Positions 42,577 to 50,046 of a DNA stretch of 64,000 bases are shown here, piece after piece. Position numbers and translations under genes: made by a program. How positions within the stretch are numbered: the stretch's first letter is position 1; the number at the start of each line of letters is the position of its first letter. The notes below the pieces were generated by a model. The model saw only the letters and a program-made list of their open reading frames with translations, had not been told where the DNA came from and searched no databases. This DNA is from Bacteroidota bacterium (lineage in GTDB: Bacteria > Bacteroidota > Bacteroidia > Cytophagales > Cyclobacteriaceae), in the NCBI GenBank assembly GCA_016178785.1, contig JACOSO010000096.1, positions 1 through 64,000 on the forward strand. Reading direction: 5' to 3'.

Positions 42577-43027
42577 GCATTTTAATTTCGAACAGGATTT
42601 TATGGAAGACAACATTCGTTGCATCCCAATGATCGTTCGTTTTAAATTAGACGCATGCGGAATAAAATTAAAATTGAAAGAATGGAACAAAATGACGGTG
42701 GAGGAAAGAGAGCAGTTGGCGGTTCTTCCAATTGATTCCTTAACAAACCTTGACGTTTATAGAATTTATCTTAGGGATTTAATCTTCAAGTACACGGGCG
42801 AAGATGCGACCTCGCTCCCGGCTGATAAGGTCAACAATTACTGGGCTTCAACGGATTATTTACCTCCAGCACTGGAAGAAAAATTGGAACAGTCGAAGAT
42901 GTGCATTTCTCTTGCTCAATGGAAAAACCTGAATGTCTTGCAGCGTTTTGCTTTGTTAAAGTTGACGAGATCCAGCCATGAAAATAAAAACTTCCCCAAA
43001 GCAATGAAGGAATTTGGGTTGGATTGA
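42557..43027 (+). CDS. Nitrate reductase-associated protein
   Basis: 156 residues of soluble, helical character. The start VEHFNFEQDFMEDNIRCIPM, the KLDACGIKLKLKEWNKM segment, the central TGEDATSLPADKVNNYWAS and the end LNVLQRFALLKLTRSSHENKNFPKAMKEF match the 'nitrate reductase associated' (Nitr_red_assoc) family known mainly from cyanobacteria and nitrate operons; no biochemical function is established. The gene overlaps DUF4202 by 20 bases and ends nine bases from the convergent mobA. Confidence 0.85.
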   Translation: MKQLRVEHFNFEQDFMEDNIRCIPMIVRFKLDACGIKLKLKEWNKMTVEEREQLAVLPIDSLTNLDVYRIYLRDLIFKYTGEDATSLPADKVNNYWASTDYLPPALEEKLEQSKMCISLAQWKNLNVLQRFALLKLTRSSHENKNFPKAMKEFGLD

Positions 43028-43035
43028 ACTGCTCA

Positions 43036-43605
43036 TCACAGATCTTCAGCACTATTGAAATTTCTGAAATAGGATTGCCATTCTTCCGGAATCGGAATAT
43101 ATTTTGCATTTAATTCTTCCAAAATATACATCATACTATAGTTGGATAATTTGCTTTGGCGATAAGCTGAAAGAATTTTAGCCAGTCCTGGTGACGAGTA
43201 GATGGCGCACAGTGGCTCTACGCGTTCGCCCTTGAAAGCGATTGCAGCGACTCTTGAAGCATTGAAATCATTCAATAATTTTTTGAGAACAATTATTTCC
43301 ACATTAATCATATCGCAGGCAACAACCATCAAATCTTGATCGGGGTACTTTAAATGCACGCTTAACAAACCCTGCAACGGGCCTTGAATATTTATTGCAG
43401 AATTGTCAACAACTAAATCGTTCTCATCGAAATGCCTGAGATAATTTTCTTTTTGCGTTGAGTTTACAGACAATACCGAAGGAATAGAAGTTTGTACGAG
43501 TTTTCCCCTCACAATTTCAGCCCACAATCTATTTGCAGAAACCATAAGCCCTTTATCCCGGCCCATCCGAAGACTTTGCCCGCCACATAGTACCACTCCG
43601 GTCAT
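43036..43605 (-). CDS. mobA: Molybdenum cofactor guanylyltransferase
   Basis: 189 residues. The N-terminal nucleotide-binding motif LCGGQSLRMGRDKGLM (about residues 7-22), the DNSAINIQGPLQGLLS segment and VVACDMINVE match MobA, which attaches GMP to molybdopterin to make the bis-MGD cofactor needed by the nitrate reductase at 26-29.5 kb. It is convergent with the nitrate reductase-associated gene, closing the island. No other molybdenum-cofactor genes are in the window. Confidence 0.9.
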   Translation of the reverse strand: MTGVVLCGGQSLRMGRDKGLMVSANRLWAEIVRGKLVQTSIPSVLSVNSTQKENYLRHFDENDLVVDNSAINIQGPLQGLLSVHLKYPDQDLMVVACDMINVEIIVLKKLLNDFNASRVAAIAFKGERVEPLCAIYSSPGLAKILSAYRQSKLSNYSMMYILEELNAKYIPIPEEWQSYFRNFNSAEDL

Positions 43606-43690
43606 TTGATTATGATATATCTATGAAATCAAATATAAGCGAAATTGAACCGTGCGCCTCCAATTTTAGGCAGTTGTGACTTTGTCCCTA

Positions 43691-43715
43691 AACAAAAAAG
43701 CCTCTTGCGAGGCTT
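43691..43715 (-). terminator. Rho-independent terminator after the DUF4097 genes
   Basis: AAGCCTC (43698-43704) and GAGGCTT (43709-43715) pair around a TTGC loop. On the minus strand the stem is followed by TTTTTTG. It lies 19 bases past the stop of the DUF4097 gene at 43734, ending the sigma-factor unit. Confidence 0.85.
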
Positions 43716-43733
43716 TCGATTTGGCAATTTCAA

Positions 43734-44555
43734 TTATTTTTTCCGTAGATAAATGTCTCCATTATAAGTCTGCACACTGATCTCCGGGCCTCCTCCATTG
43801 ACATCTACTTTTACCCAATCATCGATTTGCACTTTGTACACTCCTGTCTTCGATTCCGTTTTTGTAACCGGGTTCGACTTTTGAACTTGGGCATCGAAGG
43901 CTGAGTAGATTTCTCCTTGCTTGGTTTTCATTTTAAAGCTTGCTTTCAATCCTGCGGGAAAAGTCAAGTCAATATCTCCATTATAATTCGCATATGACAA
44001 CGGTGTATCAGGAGTAAGTTTATCATAAGCAATTTTAATGTCGCCATTGTAAGTCTCAGCCACGACAGTACCTGAAATTGCTGTAGCAGTAATTGCTCCA
44101 TTGTAATTGATTAGCTCTACTATGCCGGTAACATTGTTGATATCAAGGTCTCCGTCATTGTAGGTTTTTACTTTCATGTTTATAGTTGAAGGCACCTCCA
44201 CAGTCACTTCTATTTTTGCACTCCAATTGTCCGAAGTTACTTTCACAGTGTTCTGGTATTCTGATGCCTCGAGGTTCATCGTACCGCTGCTGATTTTTTT
44301 AAGCCCGTCACGATTACTTTTGCGATCGTTGTCGCGATCATGACCATCATCTCCTTCATCGTCTTTTTCGCTGCTATATTTTACGAGTACGTCTTTTCGC
44401 GCGGTACCCTTTACTTTTATTGACCCTGTCTTGATGTCAACTACCAGCTTCATTGCACCTGAAGGATTTGAAAATGGAACTATAAATTCCCCAGAGTCTT
44501 GCGCTTTCAACACCGCACTGATCAACATCATCATTACTATCAAAACATTTTTCAT
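43734..44555 (-). CDS. DUF4097 family adhesin-like protein (second copy)
   Basis: 273 residues with a signal peptide (MKNVLIVMMMLISAVLKAQ). The mature part is a run of short beta-strands of DUF4097 type, with repeating NGDI/NGAI turns (YNGAITATAIS, YNGDIKIAY, YNGDIDLTF, YNGDIYLR) that suggest a right-handed beta-helix. An acidic-basic insert (DDEGDDGHDRDNDRKSNRDG) lies near residues 65-85. Function not established; likely an envelope protein. It is last in an operon with the sigma factor and is paralogous to the preceding gene. Confidence 0.82.
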   Translation of the reverse strand: MKNVLIVMMMLISAVLKAQDSGEFIVPFSNPSGAMKLVVDIKTGSIKVKGTARKDVLVKYSSEKDDEGDDGHDRDNDRKSNRDGLKKISSGTMNLEASEYQNTVKVTSDNWSAKIEVTVEVPSTINMKVKTYNDGDLDINNVTGIVELINYNGAITATAISGTVVAETYNGDIKIAYDKLTPDTPLSYANYNGDIDLTFPAGLKASFKMKTKQGEIYSAFDAQVQKSNPVTKTESKTGVYKVQIDDWVKVDVNGGGPEISVQTYNGDIYLRKK

Positions 44556-44576
44556 ACAATTATTTTTATTTGTTTA

Positions 44577-45446
44577 CTATTTTTCTTTTACAATTACGTC
44601 ACCGTTGAATGTTTCAAAATCTTGCAGCGAGCCACCAATACCAATTTTGAATCGGTTGCTACTTACTTTCAGTTTCAGTCCGTCTTTGCTTTCATTCTTC
44701 TCGATCATCGCGGGAAGCCCTTCTAACTTTGACACGTTGGTATAAAGGTCTCCGTTGAAACTCTTGAAACTGATATTAGCGGCAAGCCCTTTCACAAACA
44801 ATGCATTGATGTCGCCATTCAAAGAGTAATACTTACAATCTTTGCTGGGGTTACGTAAATAGTCAATATCTACATCGCCATTGATCGTGCATGCAGTGGC
44901 AGGTCCTTCAAGAGATGAAAGTTTAATAGCACCGTTAACATTGTTGGCTCTTACTGCTCCTTTTATATTTTCAACCACCACGTTTCCTTCGTTGACTGTC
45001 GATACGTCCACATTGATTCCCGTGGGGACTTTCACCGTAAAATTGAAAGTATAATCATAGGGTGGATTGCAATCCCCATTGTCACAATCCCAATGGTAAG
45101 ACCATCCATTGTTATGCTTTTTGTTAGTACGATACCCAAAATGATTGCACCCACCTCCTACATAAACGATCAACGTATCAAGTTTATCTATTTGCATCAG
45201 TTGCATTTCTTTTTTGCCTTGCTCCAGGCGCGCATCTGTTTTTGCCCTGATCGTTCGCTCGGCTTCAATCAAAATCTTATCGCCATCGTAGCCCTGAACT
45301 TTCATTGAGCCGTTGATGTTGGCGAGGACGAGGGTATTGCTTGCACTTGCCTTCTCGAATTTTAACTCCTTTGTGATTTTATCAGTGAATGTCTGCGCGT
45401 TCGCTAGTGCGGGCAAACACAAAATCAGAGTAAATAACTTTTTCAT
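44577..45446 (-). CDS. DUF4097 family adhesin-like protein (first copy)
   Basis: About 289 residues from the ATG at 45446; an in-frame TTG three codons upstream is less likely. Signal peptide (MKKLFTLILCLPALANAQ), then beta-strand repeats with NGSM, NGAI, NGDV, NGDI and NGDL turns typical of DUF4097. A Cys-rich stretch CDNGDCNPPYD lies near residue 130, so disulfides are possible. It lies 21 bases before its paralogue and twelve bases after the anti-sigma-like gene, so all are probably cotranscribed. Confidence 0.82.
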   Translation of the reverse strand: MKKLFTLILCLPALANAQTFTDKITKELKFEKASASNTLVLANINGSMKVQGYDGDKILIEAERTIRAKTDARLEQGKKEMQLMQIDKLDTLIVYVGGGCNHFGYRTNKKHNNGWSYHWDCDNGDCNPPYDYTFNFTVKVPTGINVDVSTVNEGNVVVENIKGAVRANNVNGAIKLSSLEGPATACTINGDVDIDYLRNPSKDCKYYSLNGDINALFVKGLAANISFKSFNGDLYTNVSKLEGLPAMIEKNESKDGLKLKVSSNRFKIGIGGSLQDFETFNGDVIVKEK

Positions 45447-45458
45447 GTTCAGCAATTT

Positions 45459-46238
45459 TTAAATCAGCACATTGATACTCTCCTTAATCCGTTGCTTCAC
45501 TTCTGTTGGAGTTGTTTTCTGCTCCATAATTTTCTTCAACTCTTTTATGGAGGACTTCTCTTGCAGCTTCACCATCAATTCTGCCAGTGCAACTTGTACT
45601 AAGGGTGAATCTTGCTGAGGAATAGACCGCACCAAACCTGCTCGCACAGACGCTGACTTCGAGTAATTCTGTAATGCCTCAAGTGATGCAAGCCTGACGT
45701 TTACACTGGGATCGGAGTTGAGTGTTTTAAAAAGTGCGTCAGTAACTTTTTTGCTTGGCCCTTGAATCTCTTCGCTAAGGCTTACCGCTTTCAATCGATC
45801 AGTGGCCGATTCATTTTCGAGCAGCGAAATCATCATCATTTCTTTCAAGCCTGTAATTTCCTGGGCGAGTTCTCTAACTTCGGTGTTACCCGTTCTCTTT
45901 TGCATTAGTAGCCCCGCACTGAATCCACCCACCACAAGCAAAGCGCCCACAGCAAGTTTTGAAAAAACAGAATCTGAAATCCACGACCATGAAAATGAAA
46001 GTCTTGAGCTCACTTTCTTTTCTCTCGCCAACATTTCATAAAACCTGTGATCAAGCTCTTGTGAAGGAATAGGTTCTATTATTTTTTCCATACTTTCGTC
46101 CAGCTTGCTGAGTTCGTGCAATTGCATAATCGACACACTCCCTTCTTCAATCAACTTTTCTAATTGCTGAATTTCAGAGGGATCTGTCAAGCCTTCATTA
46201 TACTTGGCAATCAGTTCATCTATTCTATGCTTCTCCAT
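45459..46238 (-). CDS. Anti-sigma-like membrane protein with HEAT-type repeats
   Basis: 259 residues. The N-terminal cytoplasmic region has the anti-sigma-like feature IDELIAKYNEGLTDPSEIQQLEKLI (resembling zinc-less anti-sigma domains of ECF operons). One transmembrane helix (about 92-111, LAVGALLVVGGFSAGLLMQK) is followed by helical repeats (DALFKTLNSDPSVNVRLASLEALQNY, then RSIPQQDSPLVQVALAELMV) typical of HEAT repeats, outside the membrane. It lies downstream of the ECF sigma gene and is plausibly its regulator, as inference from context. Confidence 0.75.
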   Translation of the reverse strand: MEKHRIDELIAKYNEGLTDPSEIQQLEKLIEEGSVSIMQLHELSKLDESMEKIIEPIPSQELDHRFYEMLAREKKVSSRLSFSWSWISDSVFSKLAVGALLVVGGFSAGLLMQKRTGNTEVRELAQEITGLKEMMMISLLENESATDRLKAVSLSEEIQGPSKKVTDALFKTLNSDPSVNVRLASLEALQNYSKSASVRAGLVRSIPQQDSPLVQVALAELMVKLQEKSSIKELKKIMEQKTTPTEVKQRIKESINVLI

Positions 46239-46339
46239 AAATCGATCATTTAATTTTCTATTAGTATCGTTGATCCTTACGACTGAATTCTTGATATAAA
46301 ACTCCTAAGTATCAAGAATCCTGTATCCAGCATCAAGTC

Positions 46340-46930
46340 TCACATTAATTTTTCCACCTGCTGATAAATCACTTTTAATTCTTGTAACGCTCTAAACACT
46401 TTTACCTTCACGGCTCCTTCCGAGCATCCGAGAATTTCGCCTATCTCTTTGTATTTTTTTTCCTGATACTTACTCATTAATAGAATTTCCCTTTTCTCTT
46501 CGGGTAATTTTTCAAGCGCTACAGCGAGCATCCGCTGGTCGTCTTCAGTTTGCCACTCCGAAATTTTGCTGTCAACGTCCTCAATCCTTTCCTCCCACTT
46601 CTCTACTTTTTCATGAACCATTTTATTCTTTCTGAAATGATCGTTCTTTACATTACGGGCGATATGAAACATCCACGTACGGAAATCTCCATCGCGTTCC
46701 TCGCCCGAAACGTCATCGTGAAGGCGGGCACGAAACAAGTGTCGGTATTTCAAAATCCGGACAAACGTGTTTTGCACCAAATCCTCACCCAAATCACGAT
46801 CGCGTACCATCCCGACAAAAAAACCAAGGAGTGGCCGTTTGTACCTTTCGTAGAGCAAACCAAGCTTTTCAGGATCTCCATCCCGCACCTTGGCCATCAA
46901 ATAGTTGTCAGATAGTGCTTCCAAATTCAA
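46340..46930 (-). CDS. RNA polymerase ECF-type sigma factor
   Basis: 196 residues from a TTG at 46930, chosen because it restores the usual N-terminus LSDNYLMAKVRDGDPEKLGLLYERY; the next ATG is 11 codons in. Region 2 includes GEDLVQNTFVRILKYRHLFR and region 4 is LPEEKREILLMSKYQEKKYKEIGEILG followed by the recognition helix SEGAVKVKVFRALQEL. The anti-sigma-like gene and the two DUF4097 genes follow on the same strand, forming a sigma/regulator/target-type unit. The signal is unknown. Confidence 0.9.
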   Translation of the reverse strand: MNLEALSDNYLMAKVRDGDPEKLGLLYERYKRPLLGFFVGMVRDRDLGEDLVQNTFVRILKYRHLFRARLHDDVSGEERDGDFRTWMFHIARNVKNDHFRKNKMVHEKVEKWEERIEDVDSKISEWQTEDDQRMLAVALEKLPEEKREILLMSKYQEKKYKEIGEILGCSEGAVKVKVFRALQELKVIYQQVEKLM

Positions 46931-46980
46931 GGGGTTCGGTAGGGAAACTAACGATTTTCGAAAAGGTTACAGAGAAATTA

Positions 46981-47054
46981 CAGATTAAAAATTACATATT
47001 ACAAATTGCTCCTGGCGGGTCGTTCAATGCTGAAAATCTGTAATTTGTAATCTG
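46981..47054. repeat. Inverted repeat between the sigma factor and GH16 genes
   Basis: CAGATTAAAAATTACATATT (46981-47000) and AATCTGTAATTTGTAATCTG (47035-47054) are inverted copies matching at 18 of 20 positions with a 34-base spacer. The words resemble the CAGATTTAAGATT elements at 51455 and 63354. It lies in the divergent upstream region of both genes. Confidence 0.65.
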
Positions 47055-47072
47055 AAATATTTCAATTCCACT

Positions 47073-47870
47073 ATGAAACTACTCAAATACTTCTTGTTCT
47101 CTGTGGTGATAATCTCTTTCGTCAGTTTTAAATCATCAAACAAACAATTGGTCTGGCAAGATGAATTTAACTATACAGGAATGCCCGATTCAACACGGTG
47201 GGGATATGATTTGGGAGATGGCTGCCCAAACGTTTGTGGCTGGGGAAATAATGAAGAGGAATTTTATACAAAGGATTTAAAGAATGCTCGTGTTGAAAAT
47301 GGATCATTGATTATCGAAGCAAGAAAAGAGTCACTTTGGGGTAAGGCCTTTACCAGCTCGCGCCTGGTCACAAAATTCAAAGGCGACTGGAAGTATGGAC
47401 GCATTGAGGTAAGGGCAAAACTTCCCCGCGGCAAAGGCACCTGGCCTGCAATCTGGATGCTGTCGACAGATTGGAAATACGGTGGCTGGCCTGCGAGCGG
47501 GGAAATCGATATAATGGAACACGTTGGATTTGATGCCGGTGTAATTCACGCCACACTTCATTCTGAAAAATACAATCATGTCAAACGAACTCAACAAGAA
47601 GGAAAGACGACCATTCCCGATTGCCAGGATTCATTTCACGTCTACGTGGTTGATTGGAAAGAAGATCAAATTGATTTTTTTGTTGACAACAAAATCTATC
47701 ACTCTGTAAAACGAAATTCAAAAGATGATTTTACCGGCTGGCCGTTTGATCAGCGCTTTCATTTGATTTTGAATATTGCTGTAGGTGGAAATTGGGGAGG
47801 CATGCAAGGTATTGATCCGGATATCTGGCCTCAGCAGATGATTGTGGATTATGTGAGAGTGTATCAATAA
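47073..47870 (+). CDS. Glycoside hydrolase family 16 (beta-glucanase/laminarinase-like)
   Basis: 265 residues with a hydrophobic signal-like N-terminus (MKLLKYFLFSVVIISFVSF). The catalytic motif GEIDIMEHVG gives the nucleophile Glu144, Asp146 and acid/base Glu149. Conserved aromatics flank it (WPAIWMLSTDWKYGGWPASG, NIAVGGNWGGMQGIDPDIWPQQM, VDYVRVYQ). GH16 enzymes cleave beta-1,3- or mixed-linkage glucans and some galactans; laminarinase-like activity is likeliest from the NVCGWGNNEEEFYT region. It is followed by Maf after seven bases. Confidence 0.93.
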   Translation: MKLLKYFLFSVVIISFVSFKSSNKQLVWQDEFNYTGMPDSTRWGYDLGDGCPNVCGWGNNEEEFYTKDLKNARVENGSLIIEARKESLWGKAFTSSRLVTKFKGDWKYGRIEVRAKLPRGKGTWPAIWMLSTDWKYGGWPASGEIDIMEHVGFDAGVIHATLHSEKYNHVKRTQQEGKTTIPDCQDSFHVYVVDWKEDQIDFFVDNKIYHSVKRNSKDDFTGWPFDQRFHLILNIAVGGNWGGMQGIDPDIWPQQMIVDYVRVYQ

Positions 47871-47877
47871 TATTTCT

Positions 47878-48444
47878 ATGCAATTGAAACGAAAACTCAT
47901 TCTCGCTTCTGCTTCGCCCAGAAGGCAATTTCTCTTAAAAGAACTCGGGCTTAAGTTTACAGTTGACCCTCCGCACATCGATGAGTCTTTTCCAAATCAC
48001 CTTCCAATTGAGATTGTGCCCGCCTATCTGGCTGAGCAAAAAGCTAAGGCACTGCTTCCAAAAATTAAAGATGAAATCGTTATTGCTTCAGATACTGTGG
48101 TTATTCTCAACCAGCGAATCCTCAACAAACCGGCCGGTCGCAAAGAGGCCATTCAAATGCTCAATGATTTAAGCGGCCACACACATACGGTAATCACTGC
48201 TGTTTGTTTGCTCGACAAAAATAAAACGGATTGCTTTGACGATCGCACCAAAGTCACCTTCAAAAAGTTATCGCAAGAGGAGATTGAATTTTACGTTGAC
48301 AATTACAAACCGTTCGACAAAGCAGGCGCATATGGCGCTCAGGATTGGATCGGCATGGTCGCTATTAAAAAAATTGTTGGCTCTTACTTTACCGTGATGG
48401 GATTGCCTATTCACAAAGTTTATGAGAGATTGCGATCATTCTAA
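47878..48444 (+). CDS. maf: Maf-like nucleoside triphosphate pyrophosphatase
   Basis: 188 residues. The signature LILASASPRRQFLLKELG is at the N-terminus, followed by VPAYLAEQKAKAL, VIASDTVVILNQRILNKP and KAGAYGAQDWIGMVAIKKIVGSYFTVMGLP, all typical of Maf/YhdE. It hydrolyses modified or canonical (d)NTPs. The 3' end overlaps the convergent glycosyltransferase gene by nine bases. Confidence 0.93.
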   Translation: MQLKRKLILASASPRRQFLLKELGLKFTVDPPHIDESFPNHLPIEIVPAYLAEQKAKALLPKIKDEIVIASDTVVILNQRILNKPAGRKEAIQMLNDLSGHTHTVITAVCLLDKNKTDCFDDRTKVTFKKLSQEEIEFYVDNYKPFDKAGAYGAQDWIGMVAIKKIVGSYFTVMGLPIHKVYERLRSF

Positions 48445-49434
48445 AACGGCAGTCAATTTTTCAGTCGAAATTGAATAAGCGCATTTAAAATGTCCTTGCG
48501 GGCAATCTTTGTAGCCATGGAGTCCACATGGGCGGCAAGAAAGTTCTTCCTTAGTCTCTACTATAATAGATTGATCAGCTAGCGGACCGAAACCAAACAA
48601 AGGAACGGTTGAACAATAAACAGCTGTAACGGGAGCATTCATTGCAGATGCGATATGCATGGGTGCGGAATCGTTTACAAAATTCATCGTTGCATCTTTT
48701 ATCAATGCAGCTGATTCGAGAAATGATAAATTACCTGACAGGTTAACTATATTTTCATTGGCCACGGCCAGGCGAATCGATTCACAAACATGATGATCTG
48801 CAGGCGCGCCTAACAAATAAACATGATCAAACTTTCCTTTAACTGAATTCAAAAAGTCAATCCATTTCTCGGCAGGCAATTGCTTGGTAAACCAGACTGA
48901 GGTTGGGGCAATGCAAATGTATTTTCCGTCTTTCATGGATTCTACCTTCTCGAAATCACGGTCTGATGGAAATAATTTTGGCTTGGAATAATTTACATCC
49001 GTGAGTTCTTCGATTAATTTCTGATTTCGCTCAACTTCATGCAAGCTTCCAATTTCATGCTTGATTTTCTTATCAAACAAAAATGATAGTGGGTTTTTAT
49101 CGAACCCGATTTTCAATTTTGCCTTTGAAAAAGCTGCGATAAAACCAGAGCTGGCAAAGCGATGAACATTAATCAGGCAATCGTATCGGTTACCACGAAT
49201 TTTTTTTATGATCTTAACTAGATGTGGAATTTTTGATTCCTTTTTATTCCATATCAAGACATTTCGCAAGTACGGATGACCTATTAAAAGTCCTTCATTT
49301 CCTTTGCGCAGCAGAAAATCAATTTTGGCTTCCGGATAGTGCTGATGAATTTTCTCGATTAGTGCTGTCGCCAGAATTACGTCACCAATGAATGCAGTTT
49401 GAATAATTAAAAACGATTGAAAACGGGGAGTCAT
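48436..49434 (-). CDS. Glycosyltransferase family 9 (heptosyltransferase-like)
   Basis: 332 residues. The N-terminal motif FLIIQTAFIGDVILATALIEKIHQHYP and the C-terminal acceptor/nucleotide region FVNDSAPMHIASAMNAPVTAVYCST match GT9 ADP-heptose:LPS heptosyltransferases. The end SCRPCGLHGYKDCPQGHFKCAY is cysteine-rich, as in Bacteroidota members. It probably acts in lipopolysaccharide core assembly on the inner face of the membrane. It shares one base (TAATG) with the upstream pyrophosphatase stop. Confidence 0.9.
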   Translation of the reverse strand: MTPRFQSFLIIQTAFIGDVILATALIEKIHQHYPEAKIDFLLRKGNEGLLIGHPYLRNVLIWNKKESKIPHLVKIIKKIRGNRYDCLINVHRFASSGFIAAFSKAKLKIGFDKNPLSFLFDKKIKHEIGSLHEVERNQKLIEELTDVNYSKPKLFPSDRDFEKVESMKDGKYICIAPTSVWFTKQLPAEKWIDFLNSVKGKFDHVYLLGAPADHHVCESIRLAVANENIVNLSGNLSFLESAALIKDATMNFVNDSAPMHIASAMNAPVTAVYCSTVPLFGFGPLADQSIIVETKEELSCRPCGLHGYKDCPQGHFKCAYSISTEKLTAVLE

Positions 49435-49970
49435 TACTTCTTATAATTCGCTCGATATGCATCTATGGCCTTAGTAATAATTTTCATGGCAGTTTCTTTT
49501 CCCTGGAAATCAGGAACAGTAACAATTTTGTTTTCCAATTTCTTGTAGCTCTCAAAAAACTCCTTCAATTCCAATTTAAAATGAGTGGCTAATTCGCTGA
49601 TGTCTTTCAAATGCCTGGTGTTGGCATCATTATCTGCCACGGCCAAAATTTTTTCATCTCCAAGGCCTTGATCAATCATTCGCATCACTCCTATCACCCT
49701 TGCGGAAACTAAACACAAAGGTTGAATTGGCTCACGGCACAAAATCATAATGTCGAGCGGATCGTGATCATCGCCCAGAGTCTGAGGAATGAATCCATAG
49801 TTGGCGGGGTAATAGACCGCAGAGTACAGCACCCGGTCAAGCTTAAGTAAACCTGTTTCTTTGTCTACTTCATATTTAGTTCGCATGCCTGTCGATATTT
49901 CGACAATGCCATTGATAAATTCGGGTGGATTCTCACCAATCGGGGCTTCATGCCAGGGATGTTTGATCAT
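49434..49970 (-). CDS. ppa: Inorganic pyrophosphatase, family I
   Basis: About 178 residues from the ATG at 49970 (MIKHPWHEAP); a GTG two codons upstream is possible. Motifs include KYEVDKETGLLKLDRVLYSAVYYPANYGFIPQTLGDDHDPLDIMILC, with the metal-binding DDHDPLD, and VRVIGVMRMIDQGLGDEKILAV-type residues with the DxGxxDEK pattern. It splits pyrophosphate to drive biosynthesis in the cytoplasm. It overlaps the glycosyltransferase start by one base and begins just after the terminator of the HlyD gene. Confidence 0.93.
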   Translation of the reverse strand: MIKHPWHEAPIGENPPEFINGIVEISTGMRTKYEVDKETGLLKLDRVLYSAVYYPANYGFIPQTLGDDHDPLDIMILCREPIQPLCLVSARVIGVMRMIDQGLGDEKILAVADNDANTRHLKDISELATHFKLELKEFFESYKKLENKIVTVPDFQGKETAMKIITKAIDAYRANYKK

Positions 49971-49982
49971 AGCCACGAATAT

Positions 49983-50022
49983 AAAAAAGAACTCTCCAAA
50001 AGTTTCGACCTTCCGGAGAGTT
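49983..50022 (-). terminator. Rho-independent terminator after the HlyD-like gene
   Basis: AACTCTCC (49990-49997) pairs with GGAGAGTT (50015-50022). On the minus strand the stem is followed by CTTTTTTAT. It sits between the HlyD stop (50047) and the pyrophosphatase start (49970), separating the two transcription units. Confidence 0.75.
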
Positions 50023-50046
50023 TCTTTATGTGACCAGTATTAATTC

